From: Solenopsis invicta
Lineage: Eukaryota > Arthropoda > Insecta > Hymenoptera > Formicidae
Reading direction: 5' to 3'
Assembly (NCBI RefSeq): GCF_016802725.1
Contig: NC_052668.1
Location: forward strand, 16,163,001-16,227,000
Length of the DNA stretch: 64,000 nt
The translations under genes and the position numbers were made by a program. The notes beneath the pieces were generated by a model. It saw nothing but the letters and a program-made list of their open reading frames with translations. It ran no database searches and was not told the origin of the DNA. This document shows, piece after piece, positions 38,311 through 51,390 of this stretch (positions within the stretch are counted from its first letter, which is position 1; each line of letters opens with the position of its first letter).

Positions 38311-41135
38311 TAAAAAGATAAATTGTGAAAACGTTGTATGTAAATTGATTTTTAAAACATTAGGCAGGTGCAGACGAAATATTGAATTTTCGTTAATTGA
38401 AAATATTTGTATCACCGTTTTGACCATATTAGTTTCATAATGTAATCTTATATATAATTTAATTACTTATCATTGTAATTATTTTGCGTATTAAAACTAA
38501 ATTGCACAATTTGTTTTGTTTAAAATTTAAAATAATTAATTTTACTGAAAAATTCGTATACCAAAAGAGATTTGGTGAAAATTATGTTAATAAAAAAAAT
38601 ATAAAAAAATAAAAAACAGTGTAACATTGACTTTAAAAGTTCTGCTAAAACTAACATGACGCTCATACATTTAATTAGAAAAAATCCGACACTTTATATG
38701 CACCAATCTATAAACATTCGTAATTCGTTAATCTACACAATTTTTGTTTAAAAAAATGCAACTTTTCGATTAAGTCACACGCTTAAAATTACACGTGAAA
38801 TACTTTTCAAGGACAATGGACTGGTTCGCGTTATCACCATTCATCGTGCGATATATATTGCACCAGCGCTCTTTAAACCTTTTAAGTCGGCAACACGCTG
38901 TCGTACCGCCAACTGGAATGGAAAGGCTCTTAGCAGGTGCTTTAGGTAGACGTGTTCAACCACGATATAGTACCTTTTAACCGCGGAAACGGTAGAAAGC
39001 ACAACTACGGTGCCTGTCGACCCCTTTCCTTCTCTTTTCATCCTCATCTCTCCTTTCTTTCATTGCATCGACCACAAGCGAGAAACAAAATTTCCCTCCG
39101 ATTCTTACACTTTACACTGCCAGCGTGTAATAAATAAATTTCTAAATACACGTCTCGGAACAGGGACAATTGCGGTTACCTCCAAGTAACTGAGTAGGTA
39201 TATATTCTCTGTACGTTTACTGTCCATTTATGCGTTTAGCATTTTTAAGAGTCGCGTATGTGTGTCATTTCATTTATAACGTATGCACGCGCATCTATAT
39301 TTACTTCTTGAATACGTGCCAGCTTAAAAGCCGGAAATACACCGCGATAAGTCCAAAAGCGAATCGTATCTGGCCGAAAGAAATTCACGAAAAAGTCAGT
39401 GCTCTAAATATTACAACCCCTTTGCTCGAACGGGGGCCGTCACGTCGGACCCCTCGCGTGCGTACAAGGCATTTTATTCGCGATGCGCTATGCGCGGAAA
39501 CCCCGTGGCTCGCCATAAAGAAAATCCGTGACGGGTCTAGCTTCCGGCTTTTCTCCAGAAATGTCCCCCTCCTCTTTCGCCACCCCGTACGTCTTTCTCC
39601 AAAAAGTATCGCTTCTGGCACCGACCTGCTGCTGCTGTACCCGGTCCCCTTGCATACTGAACGTGTGTACGTCATCCCCTTCCGCACAGCGGGACGCGAG
39701 AGATACGCCCTTCGATCGGTTTGTCTTCGCTTTTTAACGGCAAAAATGCGCCCTCGGAACGAGCTTTGAGAGACATATTCTAAATTTTAACATCGAGATC
39801 TGCCACGCGGACGAGCCTTTTCACGAATTTCCCTCTTTTGAAATTTTCCTTCCATTTCAGAATTCATGAAGGACGAGGAAATCAGCTTTTGCTATTTTCA
39901 TGGATGCAAATTTTTGCTGTATTATTAATAAAGTCTGCTCAAGCACTGTTATTTCAAAGTAAAACCAAGATGACCGAACTAGAGCAGCTGGAATGACAAT
40001 GCCACGTGATCGAAGGCGATGCGATTAGCCCAAAGTATACACACGGTGTCGCGCAATAGCCTTTCGTAAATATTTAATGACACGTTCCTTGGTACCTACG
40101 GCCAATCAGCCAACAAGAACTGGTTTAGTTATGGCGCGGAGGATGAGATTATTATTGGCGATGATCGGTACTTATTGCGCGAGACGCGATGAATCTGCAA
40201 TAATCAAATCGCTACTGTGGCACCGAGGAGAAAAAACAAAAGAGACGAATGCATTTTGTGGGCTCAATTTTATCGTTCAAATTGTTTGGAAATTATCACG
40301 ATGCTGATTAAACCGCGGCTTCGATCGATCAACGTCGCGATCACGATAAAGAACCGTCAAATAACACCTTAATTTATCAACATAGACATAGAAGGTAATA
40401 CGAAAACTTTCTTGCTTGAGATACTAGTTACACGATTATATCTTAGTATTAGAACTTTATTTATATACTTTGGCGCGATTCATTTATATTTTATATCATT
40501 CCGCGATTATTTCGAGCGAGAAAAATATGGAAGAGAGTAATTACAGCACTGCAGCATTTTCTATCAATTTCGTGAAAAGAATAATATTAATATAATTTTC
40601 AATTTCAAAAAACACGCGGACTTTAGAGGAAAGGAAGATGTTTTAATATCATTAACTTTTATTATCTAATTAATTTTCCACTTTCAGATATACGTTTATG
40701 AATTTTACAACGTACGTAGCGTCGCAAATATATTTGATTATATGCCGCATTATATTCGAGTCCATTTGAAATTGAACGTACTCGGCAGAACAAATTAATA
40801 ACATGCATCGCTGCGAGAGTGTACGTATCAATATCCGTTGCAATCCAATTTTACTAATCCATTATTTGCCTGAAATTCAATTACTGATAAATCATCCGTT
40901 TTCGAAAAAGCCAGAAATTCATTATTGACGCTGTAAAAGCGAATCATAGTTCGAGATGCCTCTGTGTCGTTGCACGTACGTGATCTCCCGATATTGGACT
41001 CCGCCGTTTTCCTTGATGCTGCACGGAGCTAACACCGTGTAAGAAGTTTTCTCCCTTTCGAGACTACTACTCGGCATGAGTTACAGGAAGAAAAGCGCGC
41101 GGAAGGAGACCGGACGCGAATGGGCAACTGTCGCA

Positions 41136-41163
41136 ACGACGACGACGACGACGACGACGGCGA
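41136..41163. repeat. (ACG)n trinucleotide repeat
   Basis: About nine acg units. It codes for poly-T on one strand and poly-R or poly-S on the other in spurious frames. Confidence 0.93.
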
Positions 41164-43735
41164 CGGGAGAGTTTCGCTGTAATATTCGAGATCATTTGAG
41201 ATACTTTCAAAGGACGGGCTCGTGTCCAGCAAGCGAAAGAGAGAAAGGGACGGGAAAAATAGTACAGACATCGCGTCCCGATCTTCATTCCGAGGAGGGA
41301 CCCACGATCCTCCTACGCGACGGGACACCACGTGGTGCTGTCCCTCTTCGCGTCTATGTATCCTACCCTTTGTGCGAATATACAGAACGCTCGCAAGTTT
41401 GCAAATCAAATATTCAAGTTTCGGTCGAAAAATATTCGCTGGATATTTTTTATTCAGCAATGTGCTATTAGCGTTCTGTTCGATAAAATAATACTACCGC
41501 AAACTCTCCCTTTAAAACCGGCGTATATACTCGTGCCTCTAAAATAGATATATCTATTTCTTCCACATTTCGTGTATTTCGGTATATATTCTGTTATCGT
41601 GATTTCATGTCACTGAACTGAATTTATTTAATCAAAATTCACAAACTGTTTCGCTACAGTAACTCGAGCTATATTTTTAACGTGTCACATTGTGTGATAC
41701 ATTTACAAATACTAATAAGATTACGATTATAAACTTCTTGAAAAAAATCCTCTTTCTCCAATTTAAAACTTATTTTTGTCTGAAAAAATTCCATATCTTA
41801 GCAAAGATGCTCAGAAGTAAGAAAATTATATCCTAAGAAGAATTAAACGACTAGACTAGGATAACGAGGCGGCAGCAAATTAATTAACATTCCAATGATA
41901 GAGAAGAAAGTAACTTAAAAATTGTGGTTTTACTTTGTCCGTGCTTGCTTTATTCTTGCCTTATCCCTTAAGCTTCGCCCTTTTGAACCGTCGTTGCCTC
42001 TTTGCCTGGCCTGCTGTTTCTCTTTTCGCGTTTGTCAGGGGCAATGACAGGATATTAAAGTAGAAACAACGCGTAGACTGCAGACTGTAAATATCCGGTG
42101 GTGCTCGGCTTGCCTGACGTTCACAGGCGGATAAACCTGCGTTAGCAAAAGGATTCCCAACGAGCCGGACATGGGCGGTCGGGAATCTCCGCTGTCCGTA
42201 TGGAAATGCACCGCAGAGTTTATTGCACGCTGGCTATGAAGCGCCGGTCGAGATAATAGCGTTGATGAGGAAGATATAAATTACTTGATGCTGCGAATAA
42301 GTGACAAAGACGGCGTGCGGCCGTCTTTCTTCCCCTGCGTTGGCGTACACGCGTTGCGCGAGTTACTCGAGCGACCGCTTGATTGATTGAATACACTTCG
42401 CGATAAGAAAGTACCGTTGCAGCAGTAACCGTTGCAATAATTATTTTAACCCTTCGGCGCAGGTTGCTATTTTTTTTTTGAAACTTTAAATTTACGGTCT
42501 ATTAATGCACACCTGAACGAGAGATACTTGAAATGAATTGGATATTCTCTTGCACACAAATATACACTGCAAATGCAAGTGTGTATTTCTGTATGTAAAA
42601 TCATGTAGTCACTTTTTACACATTTATATGCGTGTAATTTAATGCGTAAAAAATACAAATGCGTAAAAAGTAAATGTATGTTTGGTAAACTTGAATTTGA
42701 AGTGTACCGATAAATAATGTACATACGTATGACTCTTTTCTTTAAATAAAATAAAAAATAAAAGTGTATGCCAAAGTTTTCGAGGTGAAATGTATCTTGA
42801 AAATTGCATACTTTCTTATTATTATGTTAATTAAAAGTTTTGCAGAAATTTTATATTCCATGTCGGAGTAACCGCAAAGTAACTTCTCGAAAATTTAGAG
42901 CTCTAATATAGAGAGAGAGACTAAGGGAGAATTTATGAATCTCAATGACGAGAGAGGCAATATCGCGTGGCTATTCTTTATTGTAGCTAATAAAGAAGGA
43001 CTTAGAACGGCCAAGGTTTATGCGGAGAAGTCACCTTTTCATACCCGGGATTAAATCATTTTTCTTTCTCCGGGGATCGACCCGCGAACGTTCTAATTGT
43101 TAAAATCCGATACCGGAAGCGTACAATTAAATTTCCCTGAATGAATCCTACAAACGACGACCAGCTGAAATTCTGAACTCAATTCCGACATGATTAATTA
43201 AATTGTCCTCATTAATTTTATTTTAGATTTTCAGTTGTAACGCAAATAATAAAGGTATAACGTGATTAATCAAAGTATTAGCTCTATGTAAATTTTAATT
43301 AGATGTTAAAATATACGAAAGCGAGAAAATAATGGAAAACGTTTCTTTCAAAGAAAATTTTGTTTTTTAACTTATCAACTTTTTCCCTTTTTCCCAACGG
43401 CAAAAAAATTTTTTCGCGACGAGGCACTGTGTCTATAGAGTTTGGAAAAAAAAATCCATCCCTAGACGAGGATATTCCGTTTGGTAGCTACAACGAGCAG
43501 GATGATTTCTACATCGTCAGGCAAAACGCGTAACCGATGTGTCTGCCAGGAATAGCTGAAACCACATCGAGTGTGAAAATATTTGGTACCATGGAAAGGC
43601 TCTTTGACTTTGACCCGAATCGAGCATCTCTCGATTTTCCGCGTCTCGGAAGAAAACCTTGCTTGCCGTGAAGGGAGAAAGAGGTAGGATGAATGGGAGA
43701 TGAGAAGACCATAGGTAGAATATGAAGAGCCGAAA

Positions 43736-43773
43736 GAAAGAGAAAGAGAGGGAAAGAGAGAGAGAGAGAAAGG
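43736..43773. repeat. purine-rich GA/GAAA repeat
   Basis: Imperfect gaaa and gaga units, low complexity. Confidence 0.9.
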
Positions 43774-46164
43774 AAAAATACCGTAAGCGCAGTAGAGACT
43801 CCATCGGTAGTCTGGCTGGTGGATCCTCTCGTAAAAGTGAGCCCGGGAGAGTAATAAAAAGAGCGACAGATAAGCCGCTTCGTATTGCCTTTCGATCGAT
43901 GGCGTGTTGCATTGACGTACGTGCCGAGAGCTCGCTCGCGCCGAACGAACGCTTCTCGGTGATAATCCTCGAATTCCTTGCCAATACGTTTCTGTAATCT
44001 ACGGCTGAGAATATCCGCACGGTGGGTGTTTCGCTGTGGTGGAGCGAGTTAACTTCTCGCGAATTCTTTTTCCTCCCTTTCGCTTACCCCTCTTCCTTCC
44101 TCCTTACAAATAATTGTGGGCAACGGGAAGGCTCCGCCTTTTCAAACCGAATTTACTTAAAACTTCCACTCTGCGGATTAACTCATTTTTGCATAAGTAC
44201 CGTCCATTTAAAGCTCCCTCGTTCTCTCTTTCTCTCTGTCGACTCTTCCTGCCCGGCGCGTTGCTAAACTTTTTGCGTCCAAAAGCCCACTCTCGTCGCA
44301 TCTGCATCTACATCACCAACACGTTCGTGGGACGGCGCTCACGCGCGTCTCGGGACCAAGAAACGAAAAAGACGGGAGAAGGGCGGTTCGCACACACGTC
44401 CGACGTGAAGGAGGAGGTTCAACGACCTGCGGGAATGCCGGGGCACCGCGCAGGCTATCGTTTTAAAACCGTGTTCGGCAATCTCGTAAGACCCGCCGCT
44501 GCTGTATGCGGAGGCGCGTACTTTTGATAACGACGACCCCACGGAAGGGATTACGGTGGCGAGCTCTGCGAGCTGCGGGATGAAAGCAAAACTGGCACGC
44601 CGAAACCCGCGCCGCACCGATGTACGAGTATAATTTCGACGGGCTCGATGCCACGAAGAGCGGAAAAATGCACCTCGTCACTATCGTCGTGCTGTCACGT
44701 ACGCGAGCACGAAGCTCATTCGCGCACGGCTGCAGTATCAAAATTCACGCTTGCCAGAGCTGCGCGCGGATGTTTAAACGGCACGCTGCGAATTGTGCAT
44801 GACCTATATGTACCACGGCGTTTTCGACGTTGTCTGGTAAACCAACACCGAAACCGCAACGTCGTAAACGCGGGAAGGCGGAAGGTGCGGGACGCGGACG
44901 GATCGATTTTCCACAATTCCCCAAGTGGTTTCGCGGTGAATCGTAATTTGAGGATGAACCGGTTAAACGTGATCTCCGCTCTTTGTTCTTCGACGGTCGT
45001 GCGCGCGAGCCGTTCTCATCGCGCAAAGTTTCATCAAAGATCCGAAACAGTTGAGGTAACGCGCTCCTCGCAGCCCCGGATTTCCCTTCTCCACCGCGTT
45101 TTCGCGAGAACCGCAGTTGCACAAAACAATCGGTGGTAATCTGCGACAAGAGATCCCCGGTAATTAGCGTGTATAGCGCGAGCTCGCGCGGCAGATTAGA
45201 CCCAGTCGTCGTTCTTCTTTATTTTTCACCCTCGCGATAAAAGAGCGCCCCGGAATACCGAGAAGAGAGAAAGAGCCAGTGAAAGAGGTCGGCGGCTACG
45301 CATCCCCGAAATCAATATGGATACCTACACGTATGCGATATACCTCGCACGTGCTCTCGCGCGTCTCGGAACGCCTTTTGCCCTGTCTATGGGGTGGTCA
45401 ACGCGTCAGGGATGGAAGGACGCTCTTCTCCCTGACAAACTGCCTCATTCGTCGTGATCCACGAGAAACGAAAGCGACGCTTCCGCGTCATTGACCACCA
45501 TGACAAATTTGTACTTGCGTATATCCACCATCTACCCTCGGCTCTCGCTAATGCATGACGACAAAATTACCGAGATTGCGTATTTCCCTTGCTAGATGTA
45601 ATTCCCTCGATGTATTAGATGTACGCAATCTCGGCGAATTGTCGTTAGATTCGTCGATTTGGATCGTTTTAATGAATTTGCGTTAAATTCAAATTTTTTT
45701 TTTAATTCTCTATTGTTTAGTTTTGTTATAAAAAAATAATTTCCGATCGTTTGCTATCACAAGCACTTTTAGATGCATACCTCAAGATCGTATTTCTTTG
45801 ACACGACTGCCTTTGTCATAGCTTTAATAACTTAGCAAGACAGAAACCTGAGAAAAAGAAACCGATGGTATGCCAATACATCATGCCGCCGTAGAATGCG
45901 TTTATTGGATTTTTCCCGATTAAATTACATTCCACGACGGCTCATCGATTTGATTTTGAATTTTAATAGCGTGGCCGCGATTTCTTTTGACCCTCACATC
46001 AATACAGATGTTGGGCCTATTTATAATAACTAGTGTAACATTAAAAAATTTAACGTTAAAAATATAATATTAAATGAAGAATCAATTTAATAATAATTAT
46101 GACAACAAGCATTTAATATGATAACAAGAAAACCATTTGCTCCTTAAAAAGAAACTGCAAAAAT

Positions 46165-46240
46165 GTTGAGAAAAATTACAACTCAGCCAGGGATCGAACT
46201 GGAGCAGGCGTCTTAGTCACTTTGACCATTGAGAAACTGT
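46165..46240 (-). repeat. tRNA-like (SINE) remnant
   Basis: On the minus strand, tttctcaatggtcaaagtga (A-box-like) is followed by gacgcctgctcc and agttcgatccctggct (a good B box with its stem). The 5' acceptor stem and anticodon arm are incomplete. Probably a tRNA-derived SINE or tRNA pseudogene. Confidence 0.45.
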
Positions 46241-46858
46241 GTTTTAAGATTGAAAAATTTATCGGCGCGCAATTTGGTGGAAATGTACATAAAATTACGC
46301 AAGAAATGTCAGCACTAAAATATAGCTATGACCATTTAGACTCTTTTGCGTTAGCTGTGTTTTTACGCATGTCGATCTATATTATTATTTAGTATATAAA
46401 AATATTAGCAACTAAAATAAAAAATAGCATGTATATTTATGTTGAATAAAAATACGATATTGAGGAACATATATAAAGCCGGAACATTTTGACAAGAATA
46501 TCATACGGTATTTCAATTTGTAACGGAAATATGTTTGATGAAAAAATAATGGATATTTTAAAATTCGTGCGTAACATTGAAAGAGCTATTCCGAGTGAAA
46601 CGATTTTTTGGTACGATGTATTTTCGCTAACTGACCGTATCGGTCCAATGTGCCCCAGCTGGATATCTCGCGAAAAAATTTGGACCACTGTTTGACACCT
46701 CGTGAAAGCGTCTCATGTAATTGGCAATTAAAGCAGATGGCTTTGACAGCCTATCCACCCCGCGACACTCGAAATTCGTATGTGCTAAAGAGAACGACGA
46801 AATTTTCCACGCGAACGTTCTAACATCGTCAAATAAATTTCTGTTCATTCGCACTGCC

Positions 46859-46878
46859 TTTTTTTTTTTTTTTTTTTT
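46859..46878. repeat. 20-base poly-T run
   Basis: Uninterrupted T run. It might be the tail of a retroposed copy on the minus strand, but no source sequence is recognisable next to it. Confidence 0.95.
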
Positions 46879-47723
46879 GTTAAACTCCCACGAGATAAAC
46901 GCCATTGAATGATTTTGTTTCAATTTAAATTCGGGACAAAGACTCTTCGAAAGCTCCTTTGAAGATTTCAGTTGTGAATTTTCGTTTTGCTGTAGAAAAA
47001 TGTCCTTTGAGCAGAAAAACGAGCTGCGATAAAAACTCACGAGATAAATTTCGCAACAGATTTTCGGTTTACTGTCGTTTTTTTAGACGTATCCAATTTT
47101 TATCAAAGGATTATCATGAAAAATTGATTCTTTGAAAACAATGAGAAAAATTTCCAGTATTAAAATATTTATGTAATTTTATATAAAAGATGCACAAAAC
47201 AATAAACTTTATACGTTTTCAACAAAACAAATATAAAAAGAAAATTAACTTCCTTTATATCTTATAAAAGTCTCGCATAAAAATGTAATAATTTTATATA
47301 TAGTACATTGTCTCCTTCTTAACTTTAAAAGTACAGCGGGAGGAAAACGATGTATCCTTTTTCCTTCTGTTTTAAGTCGAAAGGTTTACTCGAAATAATC
47401 ATGTAATATTTTATTATTCTCAGATTTTTACGACTAATAAAAAGTCAGAGAAGAGAATTGCACATCGGATAATTTGTCGTTTTCTTACTTTCTCATTTGT
47501 GTGGACATATCTGTACACTGAGGTCATCGAATAGACCAACACTAAACTCTGTTCTTGTCTCTCAGTTCCATAGAAATTACGAATACTAATACACACGATA
47601 AACTTAAAATTGTTGATATTGATGATGTAATAATTTTTTAATAAATTCTCATAAAGATCAATACAAACTGTCAAAATTGTTTCAACTTAAATATTGTTTA
47701 GTTTGAAAAAGGTTGAACATGCA

Positions 47724-47890
47724 CTGAAAAGTTTTCTGATAACATAATTTTTTTTTAAATTTAAATAAATATTAGTTTAGCTAATAGAAAATAATTTATT
47801 TTTAAACTCTTGGAAAATATTCTTTTTTGTTTAAGAAAATAATGTTAAAAAAATATATTTATTTAAAAATAAAATTTTGTCAGGGTTCGT
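47724..47890. repeat. degraded inverted-repeat element
   Basis: The left end actgaaaagttttctg and right end aaaattttgtcaggg are imperfect complements, with AT-rich arms between them (aaatttaaataaatatt versus atatttatttaaaaat). Same general design as the other AT-rich foldbacks here. Boundaries are approximate. Confidence 0.35.
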
Positions 47891-48413
47891 AATAGGAAGC
47901 TTGAATTCATCGAATCATGCATTATTTTATTTATGTAACTTTAAGTAATAAAGTTCATAAATTAATAAACACGTTAAATTAATTTTATCTTTTAGTTAAC
48001 AAATAACGTTCACGTTTGTAGCCAACGTGTAAATATGAATAAGATAGTTATTAAAACAAGTCAACAAATAAATAATTGTTTTGGTAATTGGTTATATAAA
48101 AAAAAACAAAATTATAAAATAATAACTTCCGTCTAAAGGGGGAAAAAATAAAATGCCCCTGCAAAAACTGTTATTTAATCTTATTTTATAAATTTGTACC
48201 TCTCTTTTTAAAATATAATAAATTTTGTTAAATTCAGCAAAAAGAGGAAATACGCACCGGATTAATCGCATTAATAAAATTTCGTATCTTACATCTTCTT
48301 AACGATTGTAGCACAAAACATGGAAATGCTAACACTCGACTAGCATCAGTAGGCGACCGGCGAAGCGTCTCCTAACCAACCGAGCGTGATTTTCACCTCA
48401 TTTACGGCGGTCG

Positions 48414-48421
48414 TATAAATA
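48414..48421 (+). promoter_or_regulatory. TATA-box-like site
   Basis: TATAAATA within a GC-richer segment; a very short frame (MEYNRDDLRK...) begins about 90 bases downstream. Candidate only. Confidence 0.15.
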
Positions 48422-49479
48422 TAAATGTTGCAGGGGTGAGACGAGATATACGCGCATTTACAGCGTGTTACACTAAACGCTTCTTTGAAAGTCTGATCTT
48501 CTACAATGGAGTACAATAGGGACGATTTGCGAAAGTGCGCGTTGAGTGGGAACGATCGCTGAACACGGGGAGGCAAGTGGCTCGTCGAATTTACGACTCA
48601 TTACATTGAAGATTGCTCGTATTTTTTGATTTCGTTGCCTAAAATCTACAAAAATTATTTATAAGTAAAAAAAAACCAAATCGATTATTATTATTATAAA
48701 AAAAACCACAAATAAATTTTTTTGTTTCTGGTTTTAAAATGTGATTATTCTGTTTTTATATTAAGTTTATTGGATTTTTAGTTAGATATCGCGTTAAAGC
48801 GCTTTGATCGATTTTTTCTCCCTCTATGAAAGCTTTTGTTTATTTTTATAGTTTATTTTTTATTATGACCAAAACGATTATTTATTTGTCGAGCTGTTTC
48901 AATAACTGCATATTTATATTTACGCGTTGGCTACGAACATTTATTTATTAACCAAGAGAAAAAATTCAAACTATTCGAAATATCGCAAAAATATCCGTAA
49001 GAATTTCAGTGTAATAAGAAACGTTAAGCAATTAAATAACATTAAGCTCTCTTGTTTCTGCAAGAATTTCCCTTTCACGGCACATACCCTTTCAAGGTTG
49101 TGTGGATAATACATTAATTAAAGTCCTAATTAGCAGGAGACATAATGCTCAGGTATCAGAATGTTCTTACGATAATCTACTCGGGCCTGCATTAGAGTCG
49201 GCTAATTAACAATTATAATAAAGAGCGTGCCAAGACAATGTGTCTGCTCACTTACATTTCCATTTAAAGATACGGCTAATTAACTCGCGAGAGTTTACGT
49301 CTCCGGAATTCGCGATGAAAGTGGAAGAAAAAAATGATGTGCTGTAAGAACCGCCTATTCAAATAAAATTATCCAAAACGAATACGTGGCGTATGCGTGC
49401 ACTGTAATGAAGTAGTAGTATCACGGAAAAAGCGACGCGCGCGTTCTTATACATGCAAGCTTATTCGGACAAGTACACC

Positions 49480-49481
<2 letters not shown>

Positions 49482-49518
<37 letters not shown>
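49482..49518. repeat. (CG)n(CA)n microsatellite
   Basis: A short alternating cgcgcgcgc run passes directly into about 13 ca units. Alternating purine-pyrimidine DNA of this kind can adopt Z-form. Confidence 0.97.
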
Positions 49519-49520
<2 letters not shown>

Positions 49521-50319
49521 CGAAGATTAAGTGGAAACTTCCTGGCACGAGTTATTCTCGCTCGTAGGCAAATATTCAACTCCGACGAAACTCAAAGCCG
49601 AATTTCTGCTGATCCGTTCAAATGCGAGAGTCATCACTAGATTTACATTAATAGCAGCTTAGAATAATAATCCCCTCTAATATGAGAACCGTTTTGATTC
49701 CTTTGCCATATGGCAGCTGTTCGGGCTAATTGCGAAATGTATTCGCCGTTGATTGCAATTGATGTCAAGCATTAGGACGGATGAAATAAGCTCCCATCAA
49801 TGGGCGCCATTACGCATGCGTCGTTATTTACGATATTACATTATACGTCAAAGGTGATCCATACAACGGATTGAAGTAACGGTCTTTTTTTTTCTTCTAT
49901 TAAAGTAATGTCTAAATATCTCGAGAGCGTGCGAATGAGGCTCCGCACGGTTTCACGCTCGCCTCGTATACACACAAACTTCTGTAATGTCAAGATCGCG
50001 CGCGAATATAAAACTGGTGAATTCATCATGCATGCAAAACGGGAAAACAAACAGGGCGAAAATGGAACCGCTGGTATATGCCGCGCCATTATCCTAGGAT
50101 CTTATTGCTTCTTATTATGCGAAGAGGCGCGCTAGAATAATTCGTCTTGCCGCGCATTACCGGAAGGAGCAGATTTCGCCGTCGCCGGAAGGAAAACAAT
50201 GTTACCTCGCAGGCATAATTTGTCATTTCTCGTATAATAATCATATTCTCGTAAGGAGGGAGGATGCTAAATTAGAAACAGTTTTCAGTACACGGACAGA
50301 ATCAGGGGAGAGCACTTAC

Positions 50320-50400
50320 CCTGAGGATCTCCAATTGGGAGCGCACAAATTCCGCGCGGCTGGCAATGTCGGGAATCGCCACAGGAAACGAACCCATGTA
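50320..50400 (-). CDS. PTB-domain adaptor (SH2D5-like), internal exon A
   Basis: This 81-bp internal exon encodes 27 residues, beginning YMGSFPV and ending RAEFVRSQLEILR. The first segment is the typical first core strand of a PTB/PID domain (Y-x-G-S-x-P-V) and the second the amphipathic helix that follows. On the minus strand it is preceded by a good pyrimidine tract ending gtcacag and followed by AGG|gtaagt, a consensus donor. Both ends are phase 0, as are those of the next two exons. By recollection the 27 residues align without a gap to the start of the SH2D5 PTB domain (YVGSFPV...). PTB adaptors of this kind bind NPxY-type peptides or lipids at the inner membrane face; binding by this protein is not shown. 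The translation start lies further upstream and is not identified. Other PTB families (TBC1D1-like, tensin-like) fit the sequence less well. Confidence 0.88.
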
Positions 50401-51224
50401 CTGTGACAGAAAGAACTCGGTGTTAGACGCGATGCATGAGAAAAGATTTCTCAGGTGTGCTTTGCTCTTTCGAAAGACTTTAAGAGATGTTAAATATCGC
50501 TTGTGTGGCGGCTAACCGCGACGAAAAGAATTTCACCACTTTTCTGCAAAAGCGATACGAATGGAGCTTGAAATTCTTTCCGAGTACGTTTGGTACCACT
50601 GTAATCAAATATTTTCTCGAACAGGCTGCTATTATTCTCACGTGCTTAACATGTATTGTACACAGAAAGAACGATTTTGCTAAAGTATCTGAAAAAATTT
50701 AATTACATACACAGATCTGAAAATAATTTTGTTGTATTATTAAAATAATTATGAAAAATGTTCAAAACATGGTAATGATAAAAAATGAGGAAAAAAATAT
50801 GATTTAAAATATAAAGCAACAATTTTTTTATTTTTTTATTTACACATTTTTTTTATTAACAAAATCGATCTTTTCACTTTGTATAAATTTGATCATTTTT
50901 TTCTGAACATATAATAAGTACATGAACATAAATTTAGGATTTAGAATTAATATCTTGAAGAATTCATTAAAAATATGAAAACCTCTTTACGCATTTGGAG
51001 CTCTTGCCAAAAATTTAATATTTATTACCTATTTATACATCAACATTTTCTGTTTGATTCTTGCCGCAAAAAAAATTGTTCATAATGTGATGCTACTAAT
51101 AAAGAATAATTTGGCGCCATAATTCAATGTTTGAAAAAAATGAACTTGTTTGGTTTGAAAACTCTTCAATTATTTTCAAGCTTGTACATGTTTAGATACT
51201 TTATCAAAACTATTCTTTTCGTGT

Positions 51225-51390
51225 ATATACAGAGTGTCAATAAAGTCTGTCCCTAACCCCTATATTTCAAATACAGGGAATGATTCAAAATGATGAAAAA
51301 ACTCGAAAGACGTGTTCGATCATTTCGAAGGGTTACTTCCCCATTCCTCAACCTTATAATTTTGAACCGTTTCCGAAATATAGATGGTAA
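51225..51390. repeat. dispersed-repeat fragment
   Basis: cagagtgtcaataaagtctg then gtccctaacccctatatttc, followed by gatgaaaaaactcgaaagac, is the style of terminal sequence I associate with dispersed elements in insect genomes (ends of the agagtgtc/agggtgtc type). No matching second end was found nearby, so it looks truncated. The family cannot be assigned by eye. Confidence 0.4.

Larger units (their letters stand above)
15405..50319 (-). other. 34.9-kb intron between PTB exons A and B
   Basis: A mosaic of AT-rich DNA and CpG-rich blocks (18.1-18.5, 19.3-19.6, 21.6-22.8, 26.5-26.9, 28.6-29.5, 35.1-37.3, 39.4-39.8, 41.0-41.4, 43.5-45.5 kb). Besides the listed repeats and weak exon candidates I see no gene. 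Because exons A and B are adjacent in the protein alignment, no PTB exon is missing from this interval; alternative or nested transcripts remain possible. Confidence 0.8.

Noticed and set aside
39230..39769. 179-codon plus-strand open frame, the longest on that strand
   Set aside because: Composition is dominated by R, S and L, no domain or signal pattern, overlapped by frames on the other strand; GC-rich DNA has few stops. No splice or start context worth noting.
43517..44020. 167-codon minus-strand open frame
   Set aside because: Its centre is the complement of the GA repeat at 43736-43773 (SLSLSLSFSF), and the rest has no domain pattern.
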